Shown: positions 11,068 through 23,230 of the stretch, piece by piece
Numbering within the stretch: the first letter of the stretch is position 1
Layout: each line of letters starts with the position of its first letter
Assembly: GCA_036250195.1 (NCBI GenBank)
Contig: JAVHZZ010000008.1
Coordinates: 6,767,434 to 6,831,433 of the forward strand
DNA: 64,000 nt
Direction: 5' to 3'
Origin: Mixophyes australis
Taxonomy: Eukaryota > Chordata > Amphibia > Anura > Limnodynastidae
Position numbers and translations under genes: made by a program
The notes under the pieces: generated by a model
The model's database searches: none
Seen by the model: the letters and a program-made list of their open reading frames with translations, nothing else
What the model was told of the DNA's origin: nothing

Positions 11068-11745
11068 GGGCCTGATTCATTAAGGAACTTAAATTAAGAA
11101 GTTTCTTATTTCAGTCTCCTGGACAAAACCATGTTACAATGCAAGGGGTGCAAATTAGTTTTCTGTTTTGCACATAAGTTGGGGCAGCACAGTGGCCTGG
11201 TGGTTAGCACTTCTGCCTCACAGCACTGGGGTCATGAGTTCGATTCCCGACCATGGCCTTATCTGTGTGGAGTTTATATGTTCTCCCTGTGTTTGCGTGG
11301 GTTTCCTCCGGGTGCTCCGGTTTCCTCCCACACTCCAAAAACAAACTGGTAGGTTAATTGGCTGCTATCAAAATTGACCCTAGTCTCTCCCTGTCTGTGT
11401 CTGTCTGTGAGTGTGTGTCTATAGTAGGAAATTTAGACTGTAAGCTCCAATGGGGCAGGGACTGATGTGAATGAGTTCTCTGTACAGCGCTGCGGAAATA
11501 GGGGCGCTATATAAATAAATTATGATGATAAGTTAAATACTGTCTGTTTTTTCATGTAGCACACAAATACTTGATAGATTATTTGTACACTGAAATTTAA
11601 AGTTGATATTTGTGTGCTACATGAAAAAACAGTCAGTATTTAACTTATGTGCAAAACAGAATACTAATTTGCACCCCTTGCATTGTAACATGTTTTTTTT
11701 CCAGGAGACTTAAATAAGAAACTTCTTAATTTAAGTTCCTTAATG
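11068..11745. mobile_element. Family A palindromic MITE (A1), split by a SINE
   Basis: The left end 'GGGCCTGATTCATTAAGGA' is followed by 'CTCCTGGACAAAACCATG', 'GCAAGGGGTGCAAATTAG' and 'TTTTGCACATAAGTT'. The same words return inverted after 11535, ending 'AAGTTCCTTAATG'. Copies A2 (23231) and A3 (46616) are uninterrupted. Removing the SINE at 11181-11527 restores the family order. The final TIR bases on the right are lost or mutated. The long inverted arms define a foldback-type non-autonomous DNA element. Confidence 0.88.
11181..11527 (+). repeat. Full-length tRNA-SINE with 7-bp target duplication
   Basis: The head 'GGGGCAGCACAGTGGCCTGG' leads into A-box-like 'TGGTTAGCAC' and B-box-like 'GAGTTCGATTCCC', a tRNA-derived Pol III promoter. 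The central 'GTGGGTTTCCTCCGGGTGC' domain and the 'GGCGCTATATAAATAAAT' tail follow. It is flanked by ATAAGTT at 11174-11180 and 11528-11534, a clear target-site duplication inside family A element A1, so the SINE inserted after A1. Confidence 0.93.
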
Positions 11746-12699
11746 TCTTACTGTCTAATTAAAGCTCACGTTGAGATAAATAATAAAAAAGAAAAGTTTT
11801 AATTTGATTTAAACACAGAACTATTTTGAAATATATATTTGGAGATTTTTTTCAAGATAAATCAGGTTATTTGCCAAAATAGGGTTTTTAAATGGAGTAC
11901 TGTATAAATTATTTATTGCATTGTACCCGTTGACCCAACCTCAGGATGTTACACAGGGTACTATAGAGAGATGGAGGCACATTAGGGATCACTGATCCCT
12001 ATAAAAAGTCCCTTTTCTTTTTCTAATGCATCCAGGATTGCCCTGCCTAGGACGAAGATGTCCGGTCACACCGTCACCTGCCCTAATCTCTCCATCTACC
12101 AGCCGAAAAGGACTTAATGGTTGAATTAAAACCGTCCGTCTGCATTGGTGCAAATATGAAATATCCCATTACATGCTGTGAAATTCATTTTCTGCAAATA
12201 TAAATCATGAAAAGCAAAACCCTGTGTTAGATATAACGCAGCCATTATATATAACAGAAAAATAAATACCTGGGAAAGTGTCCACATGTCTTCTTAGCAG
12301 AGGGTTATATCCAAATCACACACACCAACTCTTCTTTACTGCCGGAAGAAAGGGCTTTTATTAGATCTTGCAAATTAAAATTCCGTTTCATATATTTTGG
12401 ACACACATATGAACAAAAATAGTTTTATTGGACAATTAAGCTATAATAAGTCCATAGACATTGTGTAATATTTCATTACATTCTTATATTGTATACAAAT
12501 CTGTTAGTGTGACTTTAGCATTTACTATCATTGTCAAGCTGCATCTCTCCGCTATGGTGGGGCGTAAGCATACATCTAGCGCAAATACTACTCAAGTCAA
12601 CTTATACAGATGATAAGTACGCTTTTCTCCGCATGCGTCTTTAACTACATAAGATTGTTGCATAGATGCTTCAAGATCAGCCGGCTGTATGGTAGATTC
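11746..12699. other. AT-rich noncoding stretch
   Basis: No gene or delimited repeat recognised. Confidence 0.5.
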
Positions 12700-12795
12700 T
12701 AGATACACACTACAGGGATTTCACCTGATTATCGGGCCAATCACATGATAAACGACCGTTTTGCTCGATATCGCATTAGTGTGTACACTCCAACA
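12700..12795. repeat. Family E fragment
   Basis: 'GGGCCAATCACATGATAAAC' followed by 'GACCGTTTTGC' and 'GCATTAGTGTGTACACTCCA' corresponds to the left part of E1 (28600-28655). The remainder of the element is not recognisable, so this is a truncated copy. Confidence 0.7.
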
Positions 12796-13423
12796 AAGGG
12801 AGATTAACCTCTCACAGGTAAAACGTCCACAGGTGAGGTACACGCAGTCCAGAACAGCGGCCCCTCTGGTGGAACGGAGGAACTGCATGCCACACATGCT
12901 TAGTGCACAGCCCCTATGTAACAGTCCACAACTCAGTTTAATACCAGGGGTTATTGTTCACTTAATACAAAGTCACATATTTCTAAAAAAAAAAAAAAAA
13001 TAACATATTTAAATCTAAGGTCCTTAAAATGAGGAAGAAAACGTGTTTGTAGGAAAAGTTAACAATACTATTTCTTTATAGAAGCTGTAAATCAGTCCAA
13101 GTTAGACAATCCTCAGGCTAAAACAGATAATAAAAAGATAAATTATGTTCTGTGTCTTCCTTAACCTCGTAAAATAAGGACTCGGTTGTAAGAGTAGTAA
13201 AAGATGAATTGTACATTTGGAATAAAGGGTAATTAGATGGATTTCGACACCATAATTCATTTTATCACACGTTTTTTTTTTAGAGACCCTAAGTTCTGTT
13301 TTACACAGTTCGGTGATGAGATAAAGCGATCTATCAGTGTATAAAATGTCCAGGACTAGGAAGCTTGAAGGACGGATCTGAGGAAAGAATTTGCAGCTGT
13401 TAAATAATTTATTGCACAACTCA
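12796..13423. other. Noncoding spacer with poly-A run
   Basis: A run of about 17 A lies at 12985-13001. No retrogene or SINE body could be recognised upstream of it. The minus-strand frames (up to 105 codons) are not supported by any motif. Confidence 0.45.
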
Positions 13424-13431
13424 GTATAAAC

Positions 13432-14026
13432 TAGAGATGCTCAGGCTCGGTTCCTCGAGAACCGAACACACCCGAACTTAGGGGATCCGTGTACCGACCC
13501 GAGCCGGCTCGGTACTCTCACATGCCCTCGGAATCGAAAACGAGGCAAAACGTCATTGTGACGTCGTCTGATCTTGGATCTCGCGAGTTTTGGATTCCTT
13601 TTTAAGATCCAACATAATGGTGGGTGGGAGGGAGGGCGGACCCCCATTTTCCTTTTCTGCCACTGCTGTGTGCCAATGTGTCCTAGATGTGCCAGGAACT
13701 GCTGTGTGTTTGTGTCATTGCTCTGTCGCTTACCATCCAGCCAGGTCGCTGCAGTATTTGTCCGAAAGTGTATGAAAATAATATTGTGATCTGTGAGGTG
13801 GTCAAAATTGACTGCAAATGACCTGAAATTAGTGTTATTGAGGTTAATAATAATGTAGGAACAAAAAATTAGCAAAAATATGTGATTTTAGCATATTTTA
13901 GGATTTTTCCTAAAAAATCCAAAACCAAAACCAAAACACACGAGCGTGGTTTTGCCAAAACCAAAACACGAAGCTAATCCAGATCCAAAACCAAAAGCAC
14001 GTCACGGGGGTCAGTGAGCATCTCTA
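13432..14026. mobile_element. hAT-like non-autonomous transposon, 8-bp TSD
   Basis: Terminal inverted repeats are TAGAGATGCTCA (left) and TGAGCATCTCTA (right). They are flanked by perfect direct copies of GTATAAAC at 13424-13431 and 14027-14034. An 8-bp duplication with short TIRs of this form is the hallmark of the hAT superfamily. The 595-bp interior holds an ACCAAAACC-rich right part and no transposase. The 144-codon minus-strand frame inside shows no hAT dimerisation or BED zinc-finger motif and is judged spurious. Confidence 0.88.
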
Positions 14027-14034
14027 GTATAAAC

Positions 14035-17000
14035 GCACATTAATACTGGGGCATTCTGCGATTGGGCCAAGCGTTACTGCAGGAGCAGATGATTGCACTC
14101 ACATAACGAGTGTCACCCCTGGATGATTGCATTAATCTTGTCCAGCGGCCACATGCTTCGATATGGACCCAATATGGTCCTAACTAGCCAAATCGGCCCG
14201 TAGTTTGCTATACATTTGCCAAACTTAAGCCTCAGATATACTGAATTATATTTACTATTCAGGCAAACACTTGCCCAGGATAAGAAATAAAGAGTATTAT
14301 GGTCATCTTATATATTTATTGTTCTGTCACCTGGTCCTTATCAACCACTGATTGTCCCATGAAAAATAATTGAAGAGGAGTTGTTGGATAGTTGGTCATA
14401 TGTATGTGTGGTACATAGTTCACTCTTCATACAGCGCCAACTTGGAATACAGCTCTGTACACAGGACAGGAGTAATGTCTGAGTATTTTATTATTCACTG
14501 GTCACATGACACCTTTCTATTATACAATACTAGTCATGTGTTACAGAAACAATTTCTTTTTATGACTATTTACCTTTTGGTCTTGTAGTTATCCTCATTG
14601 CTTGGGGCATGACATGTAAACATAGTAATAATATTAATACCTTTCTGTTATTAACGCACAAATTCTACGTTTATTTTAAAACAAGATTACGCAGGGAAGT
14701 CAGATATAGTCCGGGCAGGGTCTAATCATCTTGACAAATCTCACGTCGGACTCCTCATTCCATTTACAAACTAACATTTCTACAAGAGTAGTAATGACCT
14801 ATATGGAGAATTATTAATTTGTAGATAAAATTATGATTTAACTACTAGTTACATTTATGCAAAGCGTTGATAAATCCCTGATATAATTGCTTCTCCCTAA
14901 AATATTCTGCCTGTTGACTTTCTTATAGGCTCTACTTAAGCACCTCCCCTATTGAAGGCTACGTGAACCTCCTTAAATTATAAATACCTCCCCTTACCTT
15001 GAACAGCACTTTAAAACTCTCTCCTCCAATCAGCAACCAGCTTTAAATTACAGCCGCTCTGTCAGATCCCTCCAGCTACAGAGATAGTCAAGGTAAGGAA
15101 GGTAGGGGAACCCCACCAAAGTACTCATTGAGGGAAGAACAAAACCACTTTAATAACACTGGAGCTTTCTTACTTGGGGTCTAGAGTTCCTCCTGATACC
15201 TTCAATAGTCCAGGAGGCGCCCGTCAGTCCCGCTGAGGCGGATCTTTCCTCAAACAGGCGGTGTCTTGTCAATGTCCCAGCTTTGCAAACTTACAATTTG
15301 CAATGGAAATGAGGAGAACATTGCTCGACCTCTACAGTCACTGGGCGGACTGACGAGATTAGGAGGAACGCCAGGCACCGGTAAGTAATCATCTTCACCA
15401 CCACCCAAAACTGAATTTTTCAGAAGTTACCCTTTAAGCCAGACGGATGTTTTTCTCTGATGTTTTGATCATGCTGGAGCAAGGGACAACACAGGGAAAG
15501 ACGCAATCATTATTTCACTCTCCTCCATGCTCCAATACTGAACTAAAGCCCCCCAAAAATGCCATTGGGGGTCATAGCTCTACACAAACAGTGCTAACCC
15601 TGTTGGATTCAATGGAATGTATTGTTATAAGTCAGTTCCAGATGAATAAACAGTGGAGCTGGGCGGAGATGAGAGATAAGATATAGATAAGCAGATAGAG
15701 TTTGCCAAGTGGAGTTATTAAAGTCCCCATGGGCTGATGGCTTCTAGATGCATAATTAAGTAAGAAATGATGTGGGATGATTGCTGCCGTCAAAGGTCAA
15801 AATATTTTAGAAGGTTCTGGATGCCAGTAGATGCCAGTAGAGACGACCAGATGCATAACGGCTTAATCAAGTGTAATGTTGGGTCATCCAGAAAGCACTT
15901 AGGCTCGGAAGCGTTAAGAATCCCTGACACAGAAAAGTTATTGTAAACTCAGTTCCTAAAAAGGAGAATAAAATTCCAGCCACAGTCCCAGAGGTTCTGC
16001 CAAAAAAAATTAAAGGAGGAAGTGTTAGCTCTTATCTTCATTAATTCAGAGATTGATGGCGATCTGCTGCTAAGTCCCTCAGTTACATCTTCTTTAGCTG
16101 CAATTTATAAGTTTCTGCCAATGTATGGAATCTTTTGTGATTCATTTTATGGTGTCTCACGGAGCCGTAACTTGAATTGTTAGCGCTTGGGGCGAGAAGC
16201 AAAACTGCCACCACCCCTTAGACCTCAATTTTAACCAAATGAACCTAAAATATTCATAAACTGCGCCCCCACCCCCCTTCAGTGTTGCACCCTGGGCGGT
16301 TGCCCCTCCCGCACTGCCCTATTTTCGGCCCTGGTGTCTTACATCTTAGTAAGATAAGATTCCAAAACTCTACACTAAGTATTGCTCTTCTTGGTGGGGT
16401 ACAGCGCCCCGTAACATCTTTCAGTCAGCGGATTAAGATCTTCACAAACATAAACAGCAGCGGTGATTAATAAAATATATGACAAACTTTGGGTATATTT
16501 ACAAATAAGAAAACTTTCATTCCATTAATTAATAAGAGCCTGAATATTTCTATGACTTGATGTTTCATTTTGGTTTGAATGAGCGCAATGAGCAGGAAAT
16601 TGATGCCAGTTTTTCGTACAATGTACAGATGTACCGTATACGTGTAGAATGTACCTTAAAATGTATCATCATTTTTGACAAATAATAACATACAGAACAG
16701 GAATGATCTGAGGTGTAAAGCCATAACAATGTATCGTATTTACCGACAAATGTCATTTTACCAATATGTTATGTGCCACGGAAATGCACTAAAATGAACA
16801 TTGCGTAATTTAGATGAAAAAAGACTCTAAACTTATATTTTCCCCTTGAATTTGTTCATTGTAAACATTAAGGGATGGTTTATACAATATTCTACAATAG
16901 TCTTTGCCTAATTTCTATGATTTTACAACTAACTCAGCTCTCCAGATTCAACCATTCAGTATAGGTGCCATTGTTACTCTTCCTTATAAACCCTTTATCT

Positions 17001-17467
17001 CCACCCAATACTACCTCGTCAATTTTTTGTAGAAGTGATAATCCTCTCACAAATTTATAAGTGGTGGGCGTGGCCTAGTGGCAAAGGCTAAGAGTGACAT
17101 CATTGTGGGGTGGGTATGACATCACAGGGAGCGTGGTCAGATGCAGAAAAAGCATTTTATTGAGCACCACATTATCGTATTTTATAGTTTTTTTGCAATT
17201 ATCAGGAATGCTTATAAGAAAATCATGTTCTATTTATCAATAAAATATATTTACTTTATTTTAGTTAAATATATGACTTATGTTTTTTACACATTCCATT
17301 ACTCCAGTTCACATCAATTTTTTTTTAAATAAATATGTATGGGAGCTGCCAATTCATTAGCTTCATAGAAAATGAGAGGTAATAGAAAGACTCTGATTGA
17401 CTACTGCCCCCTAGTGGTAAGAAAATTACACATGGCATGTGATTCATATTGCTCTGCAAAACAAGCA
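14035..17467. other. 3.4-kb noncoding stretch, no gene seen
   Basis: No exon, RNA gene or well-defined transposon was found. The segment 16160-16335 ends in 'TTGCCCCTCCCGCACTGCCC' and 'TTTCGGCCCTGG', wording that recurs in old GC-rich repeats of this window, but its left border is unclear. A 10-bp direct duplication ('GATGCCAGTA') lies at 15820-15839. Confidence 0.5.
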
Positions 17468-18693
17468 GGGCCTGATTCATTAAGGAACGGAAATTCCGAT
17501 ACGTGCAAAATCGCCCTGCACATGCCAAGAACCAGACCATATGCCAGAGAACGCAGCAACGATCAGTGTACAGTAAGGACGTGCCAGGCTCCAGCGCACA
17601 CAGCAGCGTCTGATTTAAGCTCTGGTCATCTCTCAGGTACGTGTTTTTCAGCCGTATCACTGGCACCAGCTACAGGTCAGGTGTAAGTGCTGATTACTAG
17701 TGATGACGACTGTGTATACAGCTAGAACATGTGTCTGTAATCAGGAGCAGCTGTAACAATGTATTTTATGTACAGTAGACATTAATAACTTCCTGATAAT
17801 TGTATTTTATGGAGGGGGGATGAAAATATATATTTTTTTTGTTTTGTCATTAAAGACTCCCAGCCAGTGGAGGGGTGCCCGCGCTGCCCCCCTCCACTGG
17901 AACAAGCTCCCTCCCTCCATCAGAACTTCCCCTAATCTGTCCAGTTTCAAACGGGCTTTAAAAACCCACCTTTTTCTTAAAGCCTTCCAGACTCCCACTT
18001 AACTTCCTACCTTTTCTTCTGCCTCTTCCCCTCTTTCCCCTTCCCTTATTCTCCATTCCTCCTTCTCTCCCTCTCTCCCCCGTGTCTCTCTGTCTGTCTA
18101 CCCCACCCCTTAGATTGTACGCTCCTTTGAGCAGGGTCCTCTCTCCTCCTGTCTTCACCACTTTTAACTCTGCTCTCCAGCTACCTCGCCCTCCTCCTCG
18201 AAGACCCTCTTCCCCTTGTCCCCTCTCGCTCCCTCCTCCCCCCTCTGGGGGTGTCCCTGTCACCTGTGCCCTCCCTCTTGGACTCTGTCTTAGGAGGACC
18301 TTCCCCTCTCCCCTCCCCCGCCCCCCTAGCTGTGCTTTGAGCTCACTGAGTTACTGTGCTTATTGTTTACTGTACTGTGCTGTCTCAACTCGTATTGCAA
18401 TTTCGTTTGTCCCTGTACGGCGCTACGGACACCTAGTGGCGCCCTATAAATAAAAATTAATAATAATAATAAAAGTGTGCATTCTGCTGAAACTTTATAT
18501 TCCCCATATGTATTGGACGTATCCTGCAGTGTATTGTGTCCGTCTGAGCAGAACATATCAAGACCCGTATTCAACAAAAGACGTTTCTTCAGATCGGCTC
18601 CTTGTTGAATACAGAGGTGAATATGCCATAATTACATGTTTTTAAAAAAAACACATTGTACATTAATTTTGGGTGCTGTATTGAATCAGGTCC
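17468..18693 (+). mobile_element. Family B element (B1), interrupted by an L2 fragment
   Basis: The left end is 'GGGCCTGATTCATTAAGGA' and the right end 'TTGAATCAGGTCC'. The left body carries 'ACCAGCTACAGGTCAGG' and 'GTGTATACAGCTAGAAC'. The right body carries 'TATTGGACGTATCCTGCAG'. The same order is found in B4 (53840-54402) and, inverted, in B5 (57180-57859). The middle is replaced by an L2 3' end at 17855-18472; about 75 bp of family B sequence present in B5 is missing at the junction. The element is non-autonomous, with termini nearly the same as family A. Confidence 0.85.
17855..18472 (+). mobile_element. L2-type LINE 3' end, inside B1
   Basis: The first ~150 bp translate to the C-terminus of an L2/CR1-type ORF2 ('WNKLPPSIRTSPNLSSFKRA', then 'LKTHLFLKAF'), followed by a stop. 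Next come a long pyrimidine-rich 3' UTR, 'TGTACGGCGCTACGG', 'GGCGCCCTATAAATAAAA' and an (AAT)n tail. It is heavily 5'-truncated, as is usual for LINEs, and lacks the endonuclease and reverse transcriptase domains. The same family recurs at 61588-62196. Confidence 0.9.
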
Positions 18694-20251
18694 GCAATGG
18701 TTTCAAACTAATCATTTATATGCATGTTGTCTATATACAAGCAAACGCACAATCACACGTTTACAGCATATTTGCTAACGTCACAAGGTGCCAGTTACAG
18801 GTTTTAAAGATTTATCTTTGAAAGTTTCTGTCCTTGTAAATGTCCCTGTTTTTCAGTGTTGACCAACTCTCACATTTAAATCTTATTCTGTTTATTGGAA
18901 GCAACTCTCACAATCTACTCTTATTCTGTAGACTAGAAATGAGTGACGTTGCGGCATCATTTTACATAATTCGAGTTTTGCGTCAGAACGGGCTGTTTGC
19001 AGAGGTGCAAAATTCTGGCGATACAATCTTCAAATCCCACTTTCACGTTTCGTACTGCTTTCGTAAATTCGCATTTAATGGAATTCATAACCTATGAATA
19101 CAGCTGGGCCGACCAAGGTCAATTAATTCTGCTGTGTGGTGTTATTTGTCTGGGACAGAGAACTGTTAAAGCCAAAATCTGCTGGCAAATCATGGAAACT
19201 TTCACGGCTAAATGCGGAACTAGCCGCATACTTTGCAGAACAGTTTTCGGAAATGTCACCCATATCTATTGTGGACTGTGTATGTTAATATTGATTGGAG
19301 AGGAGCATTTATAACACACAAAAAAATTACATTAAAATAAAGATGAATAAACATTTTAAACCAAGATCCTCTAAGACTGAACTCTACGTGGCGCTAAGTT
19401 AAACTCGTCTGCTCAGCAGCAAATCATTTTTGCTTAAATGTTGCCAATTATGGAACTGCTATGTCTTTATTTTGTTTATTACATTCTGTAAAGAAGTTAT
19501 CCTTTTAATGTTCTCTATGTAACTTTATTACGCTGCTGTTATGAAGTCTATAAACTCTTGTACCCCCACTGTAGGCTTCTTTTTCATTTTTTTTCTCCTT
19601 CCAGAAAGTTGGACATATTTCGATGCTTCTAGAAATATCCTTTTATGTTTGCGGTAAACTCAGAGACTGCGCTAAGCAAATTGGACGTCTGGACTTTCTG
19701 CAATAGTTTTTACTGTCACTAATGTGAAAGCTTTAGGCAATAAATGGCTGATTGAGCTAATATTCATACATTGAATTAACTTAGAGTCACATTACATTAG
19801 CCGAGTTAATGCTAATGTAAATCGCCCGGCTTCCCCTAGCAGAGAGGATTCAGCGGCGGCAGACACAGCTAATGCCTTCTTTAAATACTGATATTAGCTG
19901 CAAACGTCAGGGTTTGTGGTGATAGACACATCATTTGTGTCATGTTACAGGATTGGGTGAATTATGGAGGAGTTTGGGAGAGGAAATGTTTCGCTACAAG
20001 CGCTTCTGGAATCTCGCTACCATTGTCCCAGCTAAAGGTAACAGATTATAGCTAAATTGTTCAGTGTCTCTTTCCTCATTTCCATTCCTTGTAGATTCCC
20101 ACTGTACAATTACTTTTACAGTTAATGGAGACATCCACTTCATTCATCATGTCGGGGAAAGTGTCTTTGCCGATATTACAATAATATAGAGCCAGGACTT
20201 TCTGGACAGTCATAATGTTATCCTTCTGGATGGTAACTTTACAGGTTGAAT
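18694..20251. other. Noncoding stretch, no gene seen
   Basis: No transposon recognised. The segment from about 19380 to 20050 is AT-rich and repeat-free, with homeodomain-type words such as 'GAGCTAATATTCATACATTG'. It is a candidate for conserved noncoding sequence that cannot be tested here. Confidence 0.45.
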
Positions 20252-20408
20252 GGGGCAGCACGGTGGCTCAGTCTTTAGCACTTCTGCCTCTGTGAGGAGT
20301 TTGTATGTTCTCCCCGTGTTTGAGTGGGTTTCCTCCGGGTGCTCTGGTTTCTTCCTCCACACCAAAAACATACTAGTAGGTTAATTGGCTGCTGTTAAAT
20401 TGAACTTA

Positions 20409-20458
<50 letters not shown>

Positions 20459-20560
20459 GGGAATTTAGACTGTAAGGGGTCAGGGACTGATGTGAATGAA
20501 TTCTCTGTACATCGCTGTGGAATTAGTGGCGCTATATAAATAGATGATGATGATGATGAT
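20252..20560 (+). repeat. tRNA-SINE with internal deletion and (TG)n
   Basis: The head 'GGGGCAGCACGGTGGCTCAG' is intact, but the B-box region is deleted: 'CTTCTGCCTC' passes straight into 'TGTGAGGAGTTTGTATG'. The (TG)n tract at 20411-20457 is expanded to about 23 repeats. The tail 'GGCGCTATATAAATAG' ends in (GAT)n. Confidence 0.92.
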
Positions 20561-20984
20561 TTGCCCAATTATACCTCCCCCCTCATCTATAGAACCATAA
20601 AGGTCTGATGCTCGGTACTCACATGCTTCAGCAGATACTTATTCTCGTTGCTGCCGGTAACTGTCACTTCTCTCTGGATAATACTAGTAATTTCAATATA
20701 AACTGCTGTGATCAATGGTGCTCATTGGACGGATGCCTTTTCCTATATAGAGTTTCTTGTATTAATTTAAAATTTCTATTTTAGTACAGCATGAAGCTAT
20801 TTAGCAAGTCACAGTTTTGTTTTTTTAGTTTTTCTATCTTGGTTTTTTTTTAACCAGGTGAAATGATTAAACTTAGTTTATTTGGGCACATTTCAATGAG
20901 ATATGAATTCTTAATGTATTAATTTTTATAAACATTAATGCAGAAGTGAGTTTGAAATAGGTGGTGATAAAAACCAAACTGTAG
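20561..20984. other. AT-rich noncoding spacer
   Basis: No gene or repeat recognised. Confidence 0.45.
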
Positions 20985-21815
20985 CCAGTTGTTGCACTAG
21001 AACAAAAACAGGATAATCTGTAGCCAGTGAGATCACTAGAATGTTCATGGAGCTAGACCAACCTTTAGCCAATCAGAGCATTGTAATATTCATAGGCAAC
21101 ACCAAGGGATAAATGTATCAAGCTGATAGTTTTCCGGTGGGTGTGAAAAACCAATCAGATTCTAGCTATCATTTATTTAGTACACTCTACAAAATGACAG
21201 CTAGAATCTGATTGGTTGCTATAGGCGACATCTCCACTTTTCAAACCCGCTGGAAAACTCTCAGCTTGATACATTCACCCCCAAATGTAGCCAATCAGAG
21301 CATTGTAATATTCATAGGCCAAGACAAACCTAAAATCAATCAAACCATTGTAACATTCAAAGGGCTTGACCAACCTTTAGCCAATCAGAGCATTGTACAA
21401 TTCATAAGCAAGACCAACTGTAACCAGTCAGAACGTTGTAATATTCATAGCGCAAGACCAACCTAAATCCAACCAGAGCGCGGTAACATTGGTAGGGCTA
21501 GACCAACTTAAACCCAATCACAGCATTGTAACATTCATAGTGCAAGACCAACTGTAGCCATTCAGAGCATTGAACAGTTCATGGGCAAGACCAACTGTAG
21601 CCAATGAGAGCATTGTAACATTCATAGGGCAAGGCCAACTGTAGCCAATGAGAGCATTGTAACATTCATAGTGCAAGACCAACTGTAGCCATTCAGAGCA
21701 TTGAACAGTTCATGGGCAAGACCAACTGTAGCCAATGAGAGCATTGTAACATTCATAGGACAAGACCAACTGTAGCCAATGAGAGCATTATAACATTTAC
21801 AGAGGTCGACCAGCC
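20985..21815. repeat. ~44-bp minisatellite of CCAAT-containing units
   Basis: Units follow the pattern 'CAAGACCAACTGTAGCCAAT', then 'GAGAGCATTGTAACATTCAT' and a short linker. They are repeated about 14 times with 10-25% divergence by eye. Most units contain CCAATSAGAGC, close to the NF-Y consensus. A two-unit block (around 21540-21630) recurs nearly unchanged at 21670-21755. The array is split by a family C MITE at 21105-21282. Confidence 0.88.
21105..21282. mobile_element. Family C palindromic MITE (C1), inside the minisatellite
   Basis: The left end 'GGGATAAATGTATCAAGCTG' is inverted at the right as 'CAGCTTGATACATTCACCC'. The inner arms are 'ACCAATCAGATTCTAGC' and 'GCTAGAATCTGATTGGT'. The left inner arm lacks ~20 bases (GTTGCCTATAGC) that the right arm keeps. 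It interrupts the 44-bp minisatellite, so it is younger than at least part of that array. Confidence 0.88.
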
Positions 21816-23230
21816 ATAGCCAACTGCTATAGAATCAGCAGCATATACCTCAATAAATGTCATACAACCACCTTGTATCCAATTCCACGCTTAATATAAC
21901 AAATATGACAAATATTGATACAAAATGTTACAAATATATTAGATAATTAAAGTTATGTCTGCACATGATAAAGACTGTTTAATATGATTAATTCCTTTTT
22001 TTTGCTCCTTGCAAACATGTTTGTGCCAATATTAAACAACCGTCGGCAATGCCTAGTAATTCTCTGTTATTTTATGGCTGTTCACTGTTTCCCAAAACTA
22101 TAAACGTAGAATAATAAATACATCCTGGTCTTATGAAACACAGCATCCACGTGCGTTCTCCAGTAGTGATTTTATTTAGAGGGATTTGAAGCTTGTTGCA
22201 GATTAGAGCATTTTCCTGCACTGCTGATTTCATGGTCACCTAAAACCTACAAATTGCACGTTCCTTGAATGAGTCCCTCAATTTGCATGGTAGAAAGCTA
22301 CAGCCTATAACCAAACCTTCTGTCTGCAAAGCAGGGACACGCTGGTGGCTTCTTATCAAGATATAAAGTAATTGAAAATTTTTTATTTGATTAAACCAGA
22401 GCTCGATCTCCACGCTGGCAATATATGACCAATAGTTTATTCCTTTATTAAACCTGGGAAATGATTAATTTTGCTTTGATACTGTCCTAACAAATATACA
22501 CTTCTATAGCAGTCAATTGAAATCCATCTCTGTGTAGCCAATAAAAGGCTGCGTATTTCGGATAACGGAGAGGTCTATTGTTCGACCGAGAGCACCAGAG
22601 ACACGACTATGATATCCCAGAAAATTGTAAATCGGTTCATTATCATGAGAAACCGGCCATTGATGGGGAACAGAACACAGCTGGTAAGTAAGGAATATAT
22701 GAAACCATGTTTTGAAGATGAAAACTTATAAAGATATGAGCCGAAGAACACGAGGGTCTATAAAATGGTCGGAGAGAACCCTTCGTCGAGGTATAAAACT
22801 CTGCACAATGAGATATCTAAGCTCCGCTTTTATTTCCCAACTTCAAATTTGCTTCGCTGAACATCTTACGCCATAACCTGGGGCAAAACTGTGAGTCTTA
22901 TTTCCTGGTGCTGAGGCTGCAGCTCTGTGTGCCGTAAATGTGATATCAAATGGTTCTAATCATATACAAAGCAGTGGCTCAAACACATTAATCGTTTGTC
23001 AAGCGTTTTATCAGTACATTGAGCACATTTCATGTGGCTTGAGTGCGTTGGAAAAGCATCTTCCAAGTCCAAAAAAGCCCCCTTCCCTCCTAGGTTTTTT
23101 TTACATTTCTTTTTAATAAACAAAAACAAAAACGGAGAAATTACATAATGAGGGCCCACGGCCAGTCCAATGTTGGGACTGGTAGCCGTTGGATCCTCTG
23201 CATGGTTGGTCGGTTGAAAGTTATTCACCA
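21816..23230. other. Noncoding stretch, no gene seen
   Basis: AT-rich and free of recognised transposons. Segment 21900-22140 contains several ATTAAACA/TAAT words and could be conserved noncoding sequence. The 90-codon minus-strand frame at 22956-23228 includes a Lys/Phe-rich low-complexity stretch and is not supported as a gene. Confidence 0.45.

Noticed and set aside
11190..11260. tRNA gene-like sequence with A and B boxes
   Set aside because: It is the head of a dispersed SINE with the same body and L2-like tail as the other copies in the window. It would not be expected to fold and act as a tRNA.
17820..18002. Conserved protein segment ending LKTHLFLKAF as a host gene
   Set aside because: It is the C-terminus of an L2-type LINE ORF2. 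The same segment occurs with the same 3' UTR at 61588.
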